A stretch of 64,000 bases of DNA from contig JAXBDG010000002.1 of the NCBI GenBank assembly GCA_036320915.1, forward strand, positions 2,942,001-3,006,000, given 5' to 3'. Shown here in pieces: positions 33,851 through 45,224 of this stretch. This DNA is from Linnemannia elongata. Its lineage: Eukaryota > Mortierellomycota > Mortierellomycetes > Mortierellales > Mortierellaceae. The position numbers were made by a program, and so were the translations under genes. The stretch's first letter is position 1. Every line of letters starts with the position of its first letter. A model generated the notes under the pieces. It was given only the letters and a program-made list of their open reading frames with translations, did not search any database and was not told where the DNA came from.

Positions 33851-36568
33851 ATGGGCGACTACAAATCAGATGGCACCAATCCAACCTTTTTCACGTCCTC
33901 AGTTCGCCATTGGCTCCATAACCGCCCTCCCCTTAGCCACGGAGCGTCGAACGCTTGCCCTCCCTTTTTCTTGAACGAGCCGAGTTTGTCGCCATATGAG
34001 CAGCATCTGCACAAGCATAAGGACCATCACTATCCTCATCCTCGCCCTCTTCAAAACCATGATCAACAACAACAAGAACAATACGCACAGTCCGTTCAGC
34101 CCTATTACCCTTACTCACATATCCTGGACGACTCGGACAAGGCACTCTTGGCCACTATTCAGTTGGGTTCTGGATCTGCTGACCGCGCTCTCTCCTCGCA
34201 AACCATTAACAACACCACTACCACTGAGGCAAACAACCAGCAGATTTCGATGTACAACATTCCAGCCATATTGCCGGGCATGGAGAACAGCCACCACCTC
34301 TCGACCGACTGGGAGTCCAAGCAACAACAGCATCATCTGCAGCTTCCCCACCCAACTATCGGACATCGCTCGCCTTTCATTCGCCATCTCACACCTATGA
34401 CTGAGCTGGACTCTGTCAGTAGCAGTGGACATAGCAACAATGGCAACGATGACTCTCCGCATCTATTGAACCCTTGCGTGTCCGACAACCACAACCATCA
34501 CTACCAAAACAATCACCACCACAATGCGCTACAGAATGCCAACAATAGCAGCAACAACTCAACCGTCATTCTTCCTAACCAAGGGACCACTCTTCTTCAT
34601 CACCCTTCCGCAATGGCCAACAACCACCACCACCACCATCATCACCAATACGGCGCGGTTGACGGGATCTCGGCTGCATTCCTGCAGTTGACTCACTTGT
34701 ACAACCCCTTGTCATACTCATCCTCGACCTCGGCCTCGCCTCTGCCCTTCCCCAACTCATCTTACTCACCTTCCAACACCCCCTTCTCCTCTTCGTATCT
34801 ACCACCCTCTCCAGCACCATCGTCATCCCTCGCGTATCCAGTCTCTTACCATCCCAACACTTCAGGCATAAACAGTGCCCCTGTAACCATTGGCTGTCAT
34901 GACGAGTCTATGTTTCTTGACGGTCCCAGGTATGGCATTTACGCGCCCAAATGGTCACACTCACGTCTGTTGGCCACTCGATCGACGCCCGCCATTGCCC
35001 GCCGTCGTTCTCAAGCTCTCCTTGATGAAAATTCCTTCCTCTCCGAATCCAAGAGAACGACAGGCCCCTCGATGGTGACCAAACTCAAACCCCTGCCTTC
35101 CTCCCGTCTCTCCACACCCAACACCTCGTCGACGGCTACCGCTGGGGGTGCTCGGTCTTCTTCGTCTATCACCTCGCCTTCGTCACCCATGAACTCCTCT
35201 GGGTCATTGCCAAGAGCTATGACCCCATCTACAAGGCCCTCGTCCTCGTCGGAATACAACCCCTTGATCTGTGGGATCTGCAAAAAAGAGTATGCCAATA
35301 ACTCGACCCTCAGACGACATGCTAAAATTCATGCCTATGCTAGCGCCTCGTCAGCTGAACGCAAGCTTGCCAACCCTTCACGTACAATGTCGTCGTCTTT
35401 TGCCCAGGGCAGCGGTGACACTTCTACCGTTGGGTTGTACTCTGGTGGGGCTCCAACAATGTCTACCCTTGAGGCCGTCAACACCCATCTCCTTTCGTCC
35501 TTCTGGCCTTACCGTGACAACCCAGCTCCCACTCTCCCCGGCAGTCTCTTGACCACCTCCAGCACCAACACGTCCTCTGCTGCTGCTAGTGGTGGTAGTG
35601 GTGGCAGCTCGAGCTCCTTGATTGGTGACGCCGTTACTACTCCTGGCCAGGTGCTGCAAGTTGCTGCTACGGTTGCAGCTATGACGATGCTGCCAGGCTA
35701 CAATCCCGGATTCGACCCGGCGATCAAGAAACCAGAGTGTGCTGGATGTAACAAGCCCTTTGCGAGACGCGATACAGTCATCTTGCATATCAAAAACCAG
35801 AAACGAAAGTGGGACTTGATGTGCGCAACGCTCCCTGAGCTCGCGGCGTTGGTGGCGTCTGACTCGTCGACCTCAACTGATGCCGGTGCCCATTTTCGTG
35901 GTGATGCTGACGCTGGTGGTGATGGTAGCGATGGTGAGGGTGGTGGTGGTGACGATGATGATGCGGACTTGATCAACCATCGTACGTCGAATGGGGCCAA
36001 AGTAAACAGTGGCAAGGCAGGAACTACCGCGGCTCAACGGCGAAGTGTTCGTCAGAAGAAAATCCACCCGTTCCGGGTGGCTGAGAAGCTGTGGCAGTCG
36101 ACACTTCAGAAGAAGAAGATCCACTTTGGACCCTACAGGAAGACTCCGCCCGTCACAGCCACAGCCACAATCGCCGCGACCAAGAGAACGCCGTCAGTTC
36201 CAGGGTCTGGAAGTCATGGTCGTATGTCGCGTCTGCCGTCGTCTTTCGGCTATCGAGGTGATGGCGATGATGAACTTGACGACGACATGTATACTCACGA
36301 CCAGTATCTCCGCCAGCATCAACACCAGATGGATGGAGATATGGAGATGATGATCGCCTACGTGGAGACTGACCATGACGAGAATGAAAACAAAGGAGAG
36401 GGTGGTGATGGCTGGCCGAGTGAAGAGGCGTTGGAGTCGATGGATAACGGGACGAAGATCCTATGGATGATGAAAATGGCAGTTGTGCCCCCTTGTTGGA
36501 GTGTGCGTAAAGTCCGCATCTTTGGAGTCCAGGGTGAAGTTGAGGAGACCGTCCTCCAGGACTGTTGA
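33851..36568 (+). CDS. Large disordered protein with separated C2H2 and C2HC zinc fingers
   Basis: Predicted nuclear DNA-binding regulator, 905 aa, one exon. Residues 1 to about 450 are His/Gln/Asn/Ser/Pro-rich (NHHHHHHHHQYGA near 256). Finger 1, at about residue 474, is CGICKKEYANNSTLRRHAKI then H (C-x2-C-x12-H-x3-H). Finger 2, at about residue 630, is CAGCNKPFARRDTVILH followed after 11 residues by Cys (C-x2-C-x12-H-x11-C). About 135 Ser/Ala/Gly-rich residues separate the fingers; in the three related genes they are adjacent. Residues 670 to about 860 mix acidic Gly-rich and basic stretches. Adjacent plus-strand genes at 38833 and 42092 share the paired-finger plan. Target genes unknown. 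The ATG at 33851 follows a 450-nt CT-rich leader. Confidence 0.85.
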   Translation: MGDYKSDGTNPTFFTSSVRHWLHNRPPLSHGASNACPPFFLNEPSLSPYEQHLHKHKDHHYPHPRPLQNHDQQQQEQYAQSVQPYYPYSHILDDSDKALLATIQLGSGSADRALSSQTINNTTTTEANNQQISMYNIPAILPGMENSHHLSTDWESKQQQHHLQLPHPTIGHRSPFIRHLTPMTELDSVSSSGHSNNGNDDSPHLLNPCVSDNHNHHYQNNHHHNALQNANNSSNNSTVILPNQGTTLLHHPSAMANNHHHHHHHQYGAVDGISAAFLQLTHLYNPLSYSSSTSASPLPFPNSSYSPSNTPFSSSYLPPSPAPSSSLAYPVSYHPNTSGINSAPVTIGCHDESMFLDGPRYGIYAPKWSHSRLLATRSTPAIARRRSQALLDENSFLSESKRTTGPSMVTKLKPLPSSRLSTPNTSSTATAGGARSSSSITSPSSPMNSSGSLPRAMTPSTRPSSSSEYNPLICGICKKEYANNSTLRRHAKIHAYASASSAERKLANPSRTMSSSFAQGSGDTSTVGLYSGGAPTMSTLEAVNTHLLSSFWPYRDNPAPTLPGSLLTTSSTNTSSAAASGGSGGSSSSLIGDAVTTPGQVLQVAATVAAMTMLPGYNPGFDPAIKKPECAGCNKPFARRDTVILHIKNQKRKWDLMCATLPELAALVASDSSTSTDAGAHFRGDADAGGDGSDGEGGGGDDDDADLINHRTSNGAKVNSGKAGTTAAQRRSVRQKKIHPFRVAEKLWQSTLQKKKIHFGPYRKTPPVTATATIAATKRTPSVPGSGSHGRMSRLPSSFGYRGDGDDELDDDMYTHDQYLRQHQHQMDGDMEMMIAYVETDHDENENKGEGGDGWPSEEALESMDNGTKILWMMKMAVVPPCWSVRKVRIFGVQGEVEETVLQDC

Positions 36569-37398
36569 GGGAAACCCCCCCCCCTTCCTCCTGCTGTTGC
36601 CAGTGCTTTTTCTTTCTTTCTTTCCTCTCCTTTTGTTGTACGATATTGTTTTTGTATTTCTGTTACCTATCCATCATTTTTTTTTCATATAGAAGAAGCA
36701 AGCTAGCTAGGATCATTTTATTTTCATAGACTTGCAACAAAAATATATAAACTATTTAGAAAACAAACATGACGACCTCTTTTGCTCTATCGTGTGTTTT
36801 GACTCTGGTTTAGAGAGATGGAACTTGAACTCGGACGGAAGCGAGGGAGAGAAATAGTGAGAGTAGCACATAGAGAGAGAGAAGAAGAGTGAGAGAGAAT
36901 CATCGTGCATGCCACTAAGAGTTGATGCTGATCGCTTGTTTTTTTTTCTCTGTTTATGTTTCCTTGTCTTTGTTTCCTTGTTCTAGCGTTCGTTTTTTTG
37001 CATGTGTGTGTGTTGCGTGGGGTGCCGCGTGGCGAATGAGTGTGACCGAATGGAAAGAAATGGGCCGAGGCCCTGAGAGGACCAAATAGCAAGTGGGATG
37101 GAACTGAGGATTTGGGTTTTTTCAGTACAGAGGGGAGGAGGTAAAGAACGCCCAGGGCGAGGGAGAAAACAAGGCGAGGGAAAATGGATACTTTTTAATG
37201 GATGCTGTACGAAACGCTGGGCAACCAAAGTAGACAAATCGAAGAAAAAAACAAAGGTCACAGGTATGGGAGAAGGAGGGCGAGAAAAGCAGAGAGAAAA
37301 AGAGTCCGTACGAGTGTGTTTATTGGTTGCAGTTGTGCATTGTTTTGGCGATCTCGATCTTTTTCTTGTTAGTCCTGCAGGCAGGAACAAAGAAAAGG

Positions 37399-37420
37399 AA
37401 AAAAAAAAAAAAAAAAAAAA
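37399..37420. repeat. A-tract, 22 nt
   Basis: Uninterrupted adenine run. Confidence 0.85.
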
Positions 37421-37513
37421 GAGAAAACATGCTTTCCGAGCCTGCCTGTTTTCCATGGGCGTCAGGTCTAAAGCAGAGATGGATGGGACAAGAGGAGCAC
37501 ACCATTCAATGAC

Positions 37514-37531
37514 GGGGGGGGGGGGGGGGGG
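37514..37531. repeat. G-tract, 18 nt
   Basis: Uninterrupted guanine run about 95 nt after the A-tract. Confidence 0.85.
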
Positions 37532-38659
37532 TTCTTTCCTGCAGGGTGTCACTCCGCACAGGCCTGTGCCTTGGACAAAGCTCACTTTTTCAAGGAGAAA
37601 GAAAATATATTTGCTATCTACTCTAAGTCATTTGGATGTTTGGACTGAGGGAATGTTCAAGGGAGAACGAATACGGCGAAAAGGTTTTGTACTTGGAGGG
37701 CACTAGTAACTAGGGTCGTGCGCTCGTATTTTTTTCTTTCAACTTCTCACATGCGTGCTGGGCAAAGAGCAGAAGCGGGGGGGTGGCGGGAACAATGCCC
37801 GTGAGTTGCAACAGGAAGATGTAAACAAATAACCACAAATACTCAAAATCAGTTTACACGGGTTTGGCACGGGCGAAAAATCGGCATGCACGGGAGGAAT
37901 ATGGGAAAACAGACAAAAACTACCACATATTCCTGAGGGGAGGGTCGTACCAGGGAACAAGGGAAGATTAACGAAACTGAACTGGATTGGGGAGCACAAG
38001 GCTGGAAGGGATGGACGAATGGACGGACCGAGGGTGTTGTCCATGATGCAGCGATGTCAGAGGATACATTTAGGCTGTGTTTGCTCTTCTGTTAGTTTGC
38101 CAGACGAAAAACACAAGAAAGGCAGGGGGTGATTGAGACGCTACTTTGGACTCATATGAGCTACTTGGCCAAAGCATTATTTCTTTCTTCTCTTGATTTT
38201 ACTGAATAGGACCAAGTACTATGTTTAAATCCTCTTCATCAAAAGACAGGAGATGGGTAAGCGAAGGAGAGAGTAGTACAATCGCACTATGTGCCTTGTC
38301 ATTTGCCTTCCGCCTCTCTCTCTTCTCTACCTGTGAACACAAAAAAAAAGAGATAAAGAGCTGAGTGGGGTCAACGGCAACAAGGGCAAACAAATCAACT
38401 TTCTCCCCTTGCTCTCTTTTTCTCGCCCCTGACAACCTCTTCTGTTTCTCTGTTCCTTTTCTTTTCTGCCCTTTTGGGACAAGGACAGGGTCAAGACCAA
38501 AGAGGGCCTGGCATTCTCTCCTGCGCTATTGTCGTGCATTGAGTGCATTGCGCCTCCATCCCTCCTTTATTTCTCTTTCTCTGCTCTGTTACCAGGAATA
38601 AGGGACAAAGCAGACACGAGAACAAAGAAAAAAGGAGACAACTAAGCACGAGAAACGGT

Positions 38660-38665
38660 TATAAA
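38660..38665 (+). promoter_or_regulatory. TATA box, second paired-finger gene
   Basis: TATAAA in GGTTATAAACG, 173 nt before the ATG and followed by a CT-rich stretch, a usual arrangement for a fungal TATA promoter. Confidence 0.5.
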
Positions 38666-38832
38666 CGTCCTCCTTCCTCCTTCCCCTTCCTTTTTTCACA
38701 CTTTTTCTTCATTGCCCCAGCAGTTCTTCTCTCTCCCCACTAACACCCCTGCCTATCATCCCACTACAGCTCCAATTCCAATTGCCTCCTTACCAACAAC
38801 AAGGACACAATCACCATCAAAAAAAAACTTAC

Positions 38833-40645
38833 ATGGAGAACATCGATTATCAAAACGTCCCCGCCAGCAAGTCATGCCTGATCTCCCCCATGAGTCAAAC
38901 TCTTGTCGCTTCCGAGAGAGATTCTCTCTATTCCTTCCATAACCTGCTCGAGCATGACGGATTGTTGCCTGTCAATGACGGGGTTAACCCTCATGTCCTT
39001 CATGGAACAGAGAATTCTTTCATGTTGTCGTCCTCGTCGTCGCAATCATCGCTTCAGGGTAGTTCTCCGACCCAGTGGTTTGATTCGACCATGCTGTCCG
39101 GTCTGTGCTTCCTCCCCTCGTTTCCTGATGCACAGTTGCAGCATCAACAGCAGCAACAGCAGCCACTCGGACAACAACAACAACAACAACCACACTGCCA
39201 TGCGCATGAACAGCAATTGCATCCACATCAGCATGATCACTCGAAGAACCACTACCATCACCACCAGCCACTACAGCTGCCACAACAGCAACATAGTCAA
39301 CAACAACAAGAACCAATACATTATACACTCCCACCACACAATCATGCCATTCAGCAACAGCACCTTCAGCTCCATTTGCAACAACAGCAACACCTCTTTT
39401 CAGGAAATGACATTGGCTCGCTGGAAATGCGCTTATCGCCACCTTCAACCCCTATCCGGGATATCTTATCTCCCTCGATGATCTCACTACCATACCACCA
39501 TCCAACCAATGCCCTGCTGAACCAACCCATTGTGCCCGTGGCACAGCTCTCTATGGAATTCGCAGCCTACCGATCAGTCACCTCTGACCGCCTCTCCAGT
39601 CCTGAGGCACCTTCTCCTGTCTCGGACCAAGGGATCTTTGACATGACCACCGACGACGAGACCGCATCCGGATGTTACAGCCCCCTGTTGTTGTCCGATA
39701 CGATGCATCTTGACAACAGCATCATCAACAACCACAAGAACGACATGATTACTGTGGAGCAGCTCAACATCTCTGGATCAGTCTCAACCTGTTTGCCTCA
39801 GCGAAGGCGAAGGACGCCGCCTTCTTTGGTTGACAAATCAATCCCGACAGCGACCTTGGAGCAGATCATGTTATCCTCCCCCCATGCTACTGTTGGTGCC
39901 TTGACAGCTGGTCCTGCCCTGATGTCGCCTTTGTTTCCGCACTCTTCGTCCTCTTCGCTGTCGACGATGCCGGAGCTCTCTTCACAAACGAAGCATTATT
40001 TTAACTTTTCCACCTCCTTGTCGGATTCGGATATTCGTGGGGGAGAGGAAGAAGGATTAAGGAAGAAAGTATCTTCTTCTTCACCCCCTCCTACTTCTGT
40101 GGCAGCATTAGCAGCAATAGCAGCAAAGAAGAGGCGAGAGCGTAATCCTTCCAAGAGCGGACACAAAAAGTCCAAACAACCGCCCGTCAAACTGCCCGTA
40201 AGTTGAGTCTAGTACACCATGTCGACAAATGGTTTGTTACGAACATTTTTTTGTTGCGAGTCCATCAAATATCTAATCGGGTCATTTTTCTCCACATTTT
40301 TTTCCCTCCTACCAGTGCCTGTTCCCAGGTTGCGCAACAACATGCTCAAGCCAGTCTTCACTAGCTCGCCACGCCGAGGCCCACAAATGGCGGGGCCTCT
40401 ATGCACCCGTCCGATGCGAAGCCTGCAAGAGCGCACTCTCGAACGAGTTCTCGGTCCAGCGACACATTGTCCGATCCCAGCCCAACTCGCGATGTCACCG
40501 CCTGCGCGTCTATAGCATCATGAAGTCCGTGACTGAGATTGAGACCAGCGTTCGGTTCTACCCGAAGCGAGCACATGGCAAAAAGACGGTCGAGATTGAC
40601 TTGAAGTATGCTCGCTCTCGATACCTTGGCGACTCTCCTCTGTGA
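38833..40645 (+). CDS. Q/H-rich protein with a C-terminal C2H2 + C2HC zinc-finger pair
   Basis: Predicted nuclear DNA-binding protein, 564 aa. Exons: 38833-40197 and 40316-40645, joined in phase 0 (VKLP|CLFPGC); the intron lies exactly before the first zinc-binding Cys. Residues 105 to about 195 are Gln/His-rich (QQQQQQPLGQQQQQQPH). Ser/Pro-rich sequence follows, then a basic patch (AKKRRERNPSKSGHKKSK) just before the fingers that looks like a nuclear localisation signal. Finger 1 from residue 456: CLFPGCATTCSSQSSLARH then H after three residues (C-x4-C-x12-H-x3-H). Finger 2, ten residues on: CEACKSALSNEFSVQRH then Cys after nine (C-x2-C-x12-H-x9-C). The gene is closed by TGA at 40643-40645, with AATAAA at 40786-40791. 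The start at ATG 38833 is chosen over upstream frame continuation because the upstream part is UTR-like. Confidence 0.87.
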
Positions 40646-42091
40646 AAGGAGATCCCTTGTCTGCCTTCTTACCTATACATAACTTATACCCCTTCAGCAT
40701 CTATGTCCTCTTTTTGTTGTTCATATCCATCTTTTCCTCTTTGTATTACCCTCATTACACTCTAGACATCTTTCTTCACTGCTGAAATAAACCTATGTGT
40801 TTCTGTTGTCTACGAGATACGTTCAATTGCTAGACTTGGACTTCTGCACGTTCTTGTTTTTTATAGATTGTTTAGTCTGTGGATAAATGTGGAGAAAAGA
40901 TGTGACAGGGATTCACACCATGCAATCGGCGGATCTTCAAAAGCGATAATGGGGTGCTATAACTGGTCAAGACCACACTTATCGACAAAAAGAGACGCCT
41001 TGTGTTCTTGACATGGATCATCCAAAGCCAACTGGAGGGCACGAAAATAAATTTTGGTAAAAGGTAGACCTCAATTTTGGAAAGTTTTTGGGCTGTTCTT
41101 CCTGTCATCGATTATGTTGTTGACTTGAAAGAAAAGACAACAAAGAGGGAGAACCCTCGAGATTAGAGACTCTTCGCCAGAGTTCTTCCATTCTTTACCT
41201 TCGACCATTTCTAAATGGTCTCTGGTGAATCCCACCATCACTGAGGGAAAACGAGTACTTCAGCCTCTTTTGTTTTTTCCCTTTCATAAAATCACGATTC
41301 TTTCCCCCCAGCCTCTTTGTCCTGTGGGGTGGTGTGTCATCGTAATGGAAGTTTTGTGGAACCATGAAACAAAATGAGCGTTTATGTAACGTTGTCTATG
41401 GACCCTTGAAGGAGCCCACAGGTGTCCACAAAGAAAAAAGTGTGTGTACCTCAACCCTTTCTTCATGTCCACAGTCCACAGTCCCCCGATTCACTTTTTT
41501 GTTCAGATCTTACGCGTATACGAGTAACTGAAGCAATTGAAGGGGGCTATGTTGTTGTTGCGTGTATGTGTGCCTGCATTTGAAAAAATGTTGCGTATCG
41601 CCACTTTCTTTTAACCCTGTGGCAACCTCTAGTTCTCTAGTCTGGAAGGCGAGTAAGCCCGCGTTTGCCTTGGAATGGAGAAAGAAGGAAATGAAAACAT
41701 CATTGTTGGCAGTAGAGTGTACTCACTGTTTGACCCCACGAGGATTCGTTATACTCTGTCAACATAGCCTCTTTGACTTTCGATAAATAACGAGCATTCA
41801 TCTCAACAACTTTGCTGCCTCTTTATTGCGTCCTCTTTTGTCTTCTCTCCGCCAGCCATCTTCCACTGTCCCTTTCGAACTCGCAGTAACGACCCTCACC
41901 TTACACATACCCACGTTCTTTGTCCCTTCACTTTCATTTCCAACTATACCTTCACGTCGTCTATCCACCACCCTCGAAACCACTGCACCATCTGCACTCT
42001 GCTCTCTCTTTCATTTCATCCTTCATTCTTTCAGTGCTATACTACAAAGAACCGCTCCGCCCATCTACACAAACGTTCAAAGAACAAAAAA
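40646..42091. other. Gap between the second and third paired-finger genes
   Basis: No gene recognised. It contains the polyadenylation signal of the preceding gene and, from 41800 to 42090, a CT-rich leader before the next ATG. Confidence 0.6.
40786..40791 (+). terminator. AATAAA polyadenylation signal
   Basis: Canonical hexamer 140 nt after the stop codon of the second paired-finger gene. Confidence 0.6.
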
Positions 42092-42726
42092 ATGAACATC
42101 AAACCACTCCCTTCGGAGGGATACATCTATACCCTTCTGTCCAACACAGGCGAAATCCTCGACAACCTTTCAGCCATTTCAGCTTGGCCCTCTTACGATG
42201 GAACAAACGGATTCATTGTACCATCTCTCTCCGAGAAACAACAACAGCAGCAGCTTGATGCCTTTGGATTGATTGCCGACATCAAACAAGAACATCAAGT
42301 TCATCCGTTCGACGCTATATATACCGCTGGTTCCCCTTCTCCCTTCAACTCCACCGCTACCCCCATTGACTCCTCAACCAACTCCTCTCCCCCTCACGCC
42401 GACTACCCAAGCAACGACACCTTTACCGACTTTGACAGCTGTTACCTCAACAACATTAACGATAACAGCGATAACAACAACATTCAAGGATCGTTTGACT
42501 TCCATAACTTATTCGACCGCCCTGCGTACAAACACGACAGCAGCATTGAGAGCACTCAGAAAAACGAAATGGAATTGTTCACGACCACCTATACCACCAA
42601 GAGCACCGCTGCCCTCAACGTCAACAAACCCTCTCCCTTCTCGATCCACCTTCCCTATCTGACTATGAGTCGATCCTCCAGTTTTACCAGCGCAGTCTCC
42701 TATATCGATCCCGCGCTCCTTACGAA

Positions 42727-42759
<33 letters not shown>

Positions 42760-44083
42760 CGACAACGGCCCTTTTTCAGGATATGCCGTCGAGTCCAACT
42801 TTTCGTCCCCTCAGACACGCTGCTCTTCGACCTCTACTGATGGTGATCTGAAGACCGAGGATGACAGCTACGCGACCATGCGGACCATGTTCGAGAACAG
42901 TCTCCGAATGGGTTCGCCTGAATTTATATCGTACTCCTCTGACCAAGTCGAACCCCAGTCTCCTTTTTCTCCCTCTTCTATTGCTTCTGGCGATTCTTCC
43001 AATGTCCCTTCTCAAGCAAGTTCTCTTCATGCCAACCCCTTGGCATCCCAGGAAATTTACATGGCTGACGGGTCTATCATTCGCTTTGACGGGGCCTCCT
43101 TCCGACCTGTTCCGTCAACCACCACGACTACGACTTCAGCTATGATGAACAACCCTTACATCTCTTCTGGTCTCATGACAATGTCCGATCCAACCTTGTC
43201 ACCCTCGCCGTCGATGATGATGGGCTCTCACCAGCACATGGCTGTTACTGCCTCTGCTGACATCACTCCTGCTTACTACGGTACTACGAGCTTGTACCCT
43301 TTCTCTTACCACTACCATAGGGTCCCTTTGATCAATGACTCTTTCAAGACGTACAACAAGTTGCCCTACCACCGACACCTTCCCCAAAAGTCGGCCGCAA
43401 CCACGACTGATTCGGCCGCTTTTGCTGCTGCCCTGTTAAACCCTCGGCCTACTCGCTGCGATTCAAACGATTTTCCCTACTCGACAGGTTCAATTGCCTG
43501 CAGACGATCCAGACGTCTGTTGGGCAATCACACTCGCCACAGCAGCGCGACTTCTTTCAAAGACCTTGATGAGCACAACCACAAGCGGTCTTCGGCATCA
43601 CCCTCGTCCTCTCCCTCGTCGCCCTCACCTTTGGCGTCGTCATTGTCGAGCTTCACTTCAGAGTCATCTACCTCTTCAGACACTCTGCCCAAAACCCTAC
43701 CGTCCTCCTCCGGCGCCTCGAAATCGTCCTCAAAATACCGCAAAGATAAGAACGGCCAATTCCAATGTCCCTACGCCGGTTGTGACTACCGCTACAACCT
43801 CAAGCGCGAGTTCAACCGCCACCGCAACGTCCATGTCTTTGCTGGAAAGGACAAGTACCGCTGCATGAATTGTAACAGTGGACTCTGTCGCCTGGACTCT
43901 GTAAAGCGACACATGGAGGCCAAGGGCAAGGCCGAGTGTCTAAAAAAAGGACTCTATGAGGAGTTTCATGAGAGTGGACAGTACTCGTTGATCCGCAAGT
44001 GTAAGCCGACCTGGTATGAGGCTGCTGCTGCTGCGCGTGCTGCTTCTTTGAAGGGTCGTTTGAAGGACAAGGCCACGGCCTAA
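42092..44083 (+). CDS. N/S-rich protein with a C-terminal C2H2 + C2HC zinc-finger pair
   Basis: Predicted nuclear DNA-binding protein, 663 aa, single exon. Residues 1 to about 540 are low-complexity, with a run of Asn near 210-222 encoded by AAC repeats and long Ser tracts before the fingers. Finger 1 from about residue 559: CPYAGCDYRYNLKREFNRH then H after three residues (C-x4-C-x12-H-x3-H). Finger 2, nine residues on: CMNCNSGLCRLDSVKRH then Cys after eight (C-x2-C-x12-H-x8-C). It is followed by a conserved-looking basic end (KKGLYEEFHES). The gene is the third in a row of the same orientation and design. Downstream lies a CT-rich tandem repeat and AATAAA at 44392-44397. Confidence 0.87.
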
Positions 44084-44143
44084 TGAAGTGCTCGCTTTTT
44101 GTCGACACCCTTTTTTTTCTATGGGTGTTGTAACATTTTGCCT

Positions 44144-44267
44144 TTCTCTTCTTTTCTTTTCTTTCTCTACTTTTCTTTTCCTTCATTTCTTTACATTCTC
44201 AGCTGTTCTCTTCTTTTCTTTTCTTTTTCTACTTTTCTTTTCCTTCATTTCTTTACATTCTCGGCTG
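44144..44267. repeat. 62-bp tandem duplication, CT-rich
   Basis: Two copies of a 62-bp unit, each ending in TTTACATTCTC(A/G)GCTG; a partial third copy starts after 44267 and decays into TTCTTTTC repeats to about 44345. It lies in the 3' UTR of the third paired-finger gene. Confidence 0.8.
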
Positions 44268-44391
44268 TTCTCTTCTTTTCTTTTCTTCTCTCTTCTTTTC
44301 TCTTCTTCTCTTCTTTTCTTTTCTTTTCTTTTCTTTCCTTTCCTTTCGCTCCTATTTTGTACACTACTCTGTCAAAACAGTACATAGAGAA

Positions 44392-44397
44392 AATAAA
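44392..44397 (+). terminator. AATAAA polyadenylation signal
   Basis: Canonical hexamer about 310 nt after the stop of the third paired-finger gene, just past the CT repeat. Confidence 0.5.
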
Positions 44398-44725
44398 AGG
44401 TAAAATAGAATTCAAAAGCGATAACAACGCTTGAGGCAGTAATGTGAGAGAAGAGTAGAACGGGTGAACTAAGACCAAAGGGAGTAAATAAATGTCCATG
44501 ACTTCTTTTTAGTTTTGAGCAGTTGGTTTCACTATTTTTGAAAAGTATGTCCCTGGCTTTTTTTCCCTTTTATTGTCCGTTCATTAAAATACTGCCTGTT
44601 CCCTTTGCCACTGCATATCATGACCGGGTGTCGAGGAGAAAAGATCATTTCCTGTTCTTACTGCTCGTTAAGAAAACTGGCGATGATCCTTCCTTTTCTT
44701 TCTTCGAAACTTTATGGTGGTAACG

Positions 44726-44739
44726 GTGATCGCGATCAC
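44726..44739. promoter_or_regulatory. Perfect 14-bp palindrome upstream of ERG12
   Basis: GTGATCGCGATCAC, with a second GTGATC about 30 nt downstream (AGTGATCAAAGATC). It lies about 280 nt before the ERG12 start. The dyad suggests a dimeric regulator; no specific factor is assigned. Confidence 0.4.
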
Positions 44740-45017
44740 TGACACAGATAAACTCCTAGAACGATAAGTGATCAAAGATCAAACTCAGGAACCGAGCCTG
44801 CTTATTTTTATTCAGGAACAGGAATTGATTAATCAGGTTCAACCTTAACAACCAGTCACGCAGAGGTCCTCCTTCTCGTACTGGGGTGTCGGTTTGGCAT
44901 CGTCCCACTTTTTTCACAAAGAAATGTAAGGGAGTAACACGTCTGGTTTCGCATCACCTCATCTCTTTCTTTGTTTCTTCCGCAACTCCTTCCTTCCTTC
45001 TATCGCAGCAAACACAA

Positions 45018-45193
45018 ATGCCTTCTTACTTCACATCCTCCCCCGGAAAGGTCATCCTCTTTGGCGAACATGCCGTTGTCTATGGCAAGGTACCGATCCC
45101 TTTCTTACATTCGACAACCTTTACACATCATCACAAGGACCAACAAGACCGTGAGAAACGTCCATCTGATGGAGGGAACCTAACCTCCAAATG

Positions 45194-45224
<31 letters not shown>

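Larger units (their letters stand above)
36569..38832. other. Gap between the first and second paired-finger genes
   Basis: No gene recognised. It contains an A-tract and a G-tract (listed separately), purine-rich DNA around 37100-37310, and a TATA-like element before the next gene. Confidence 0.55.
44084..45017. promoter_or_regulatory. 3' UTR of the third finger gene and ERG12 promoter
   Basis: The left part is the tandem CT repeat and a polyadenylation signal. The right part holds the 14-bp palindrome at 44726-44739 and a CT-rich leader before the ERG12 ATG. Confidence 0.6.
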
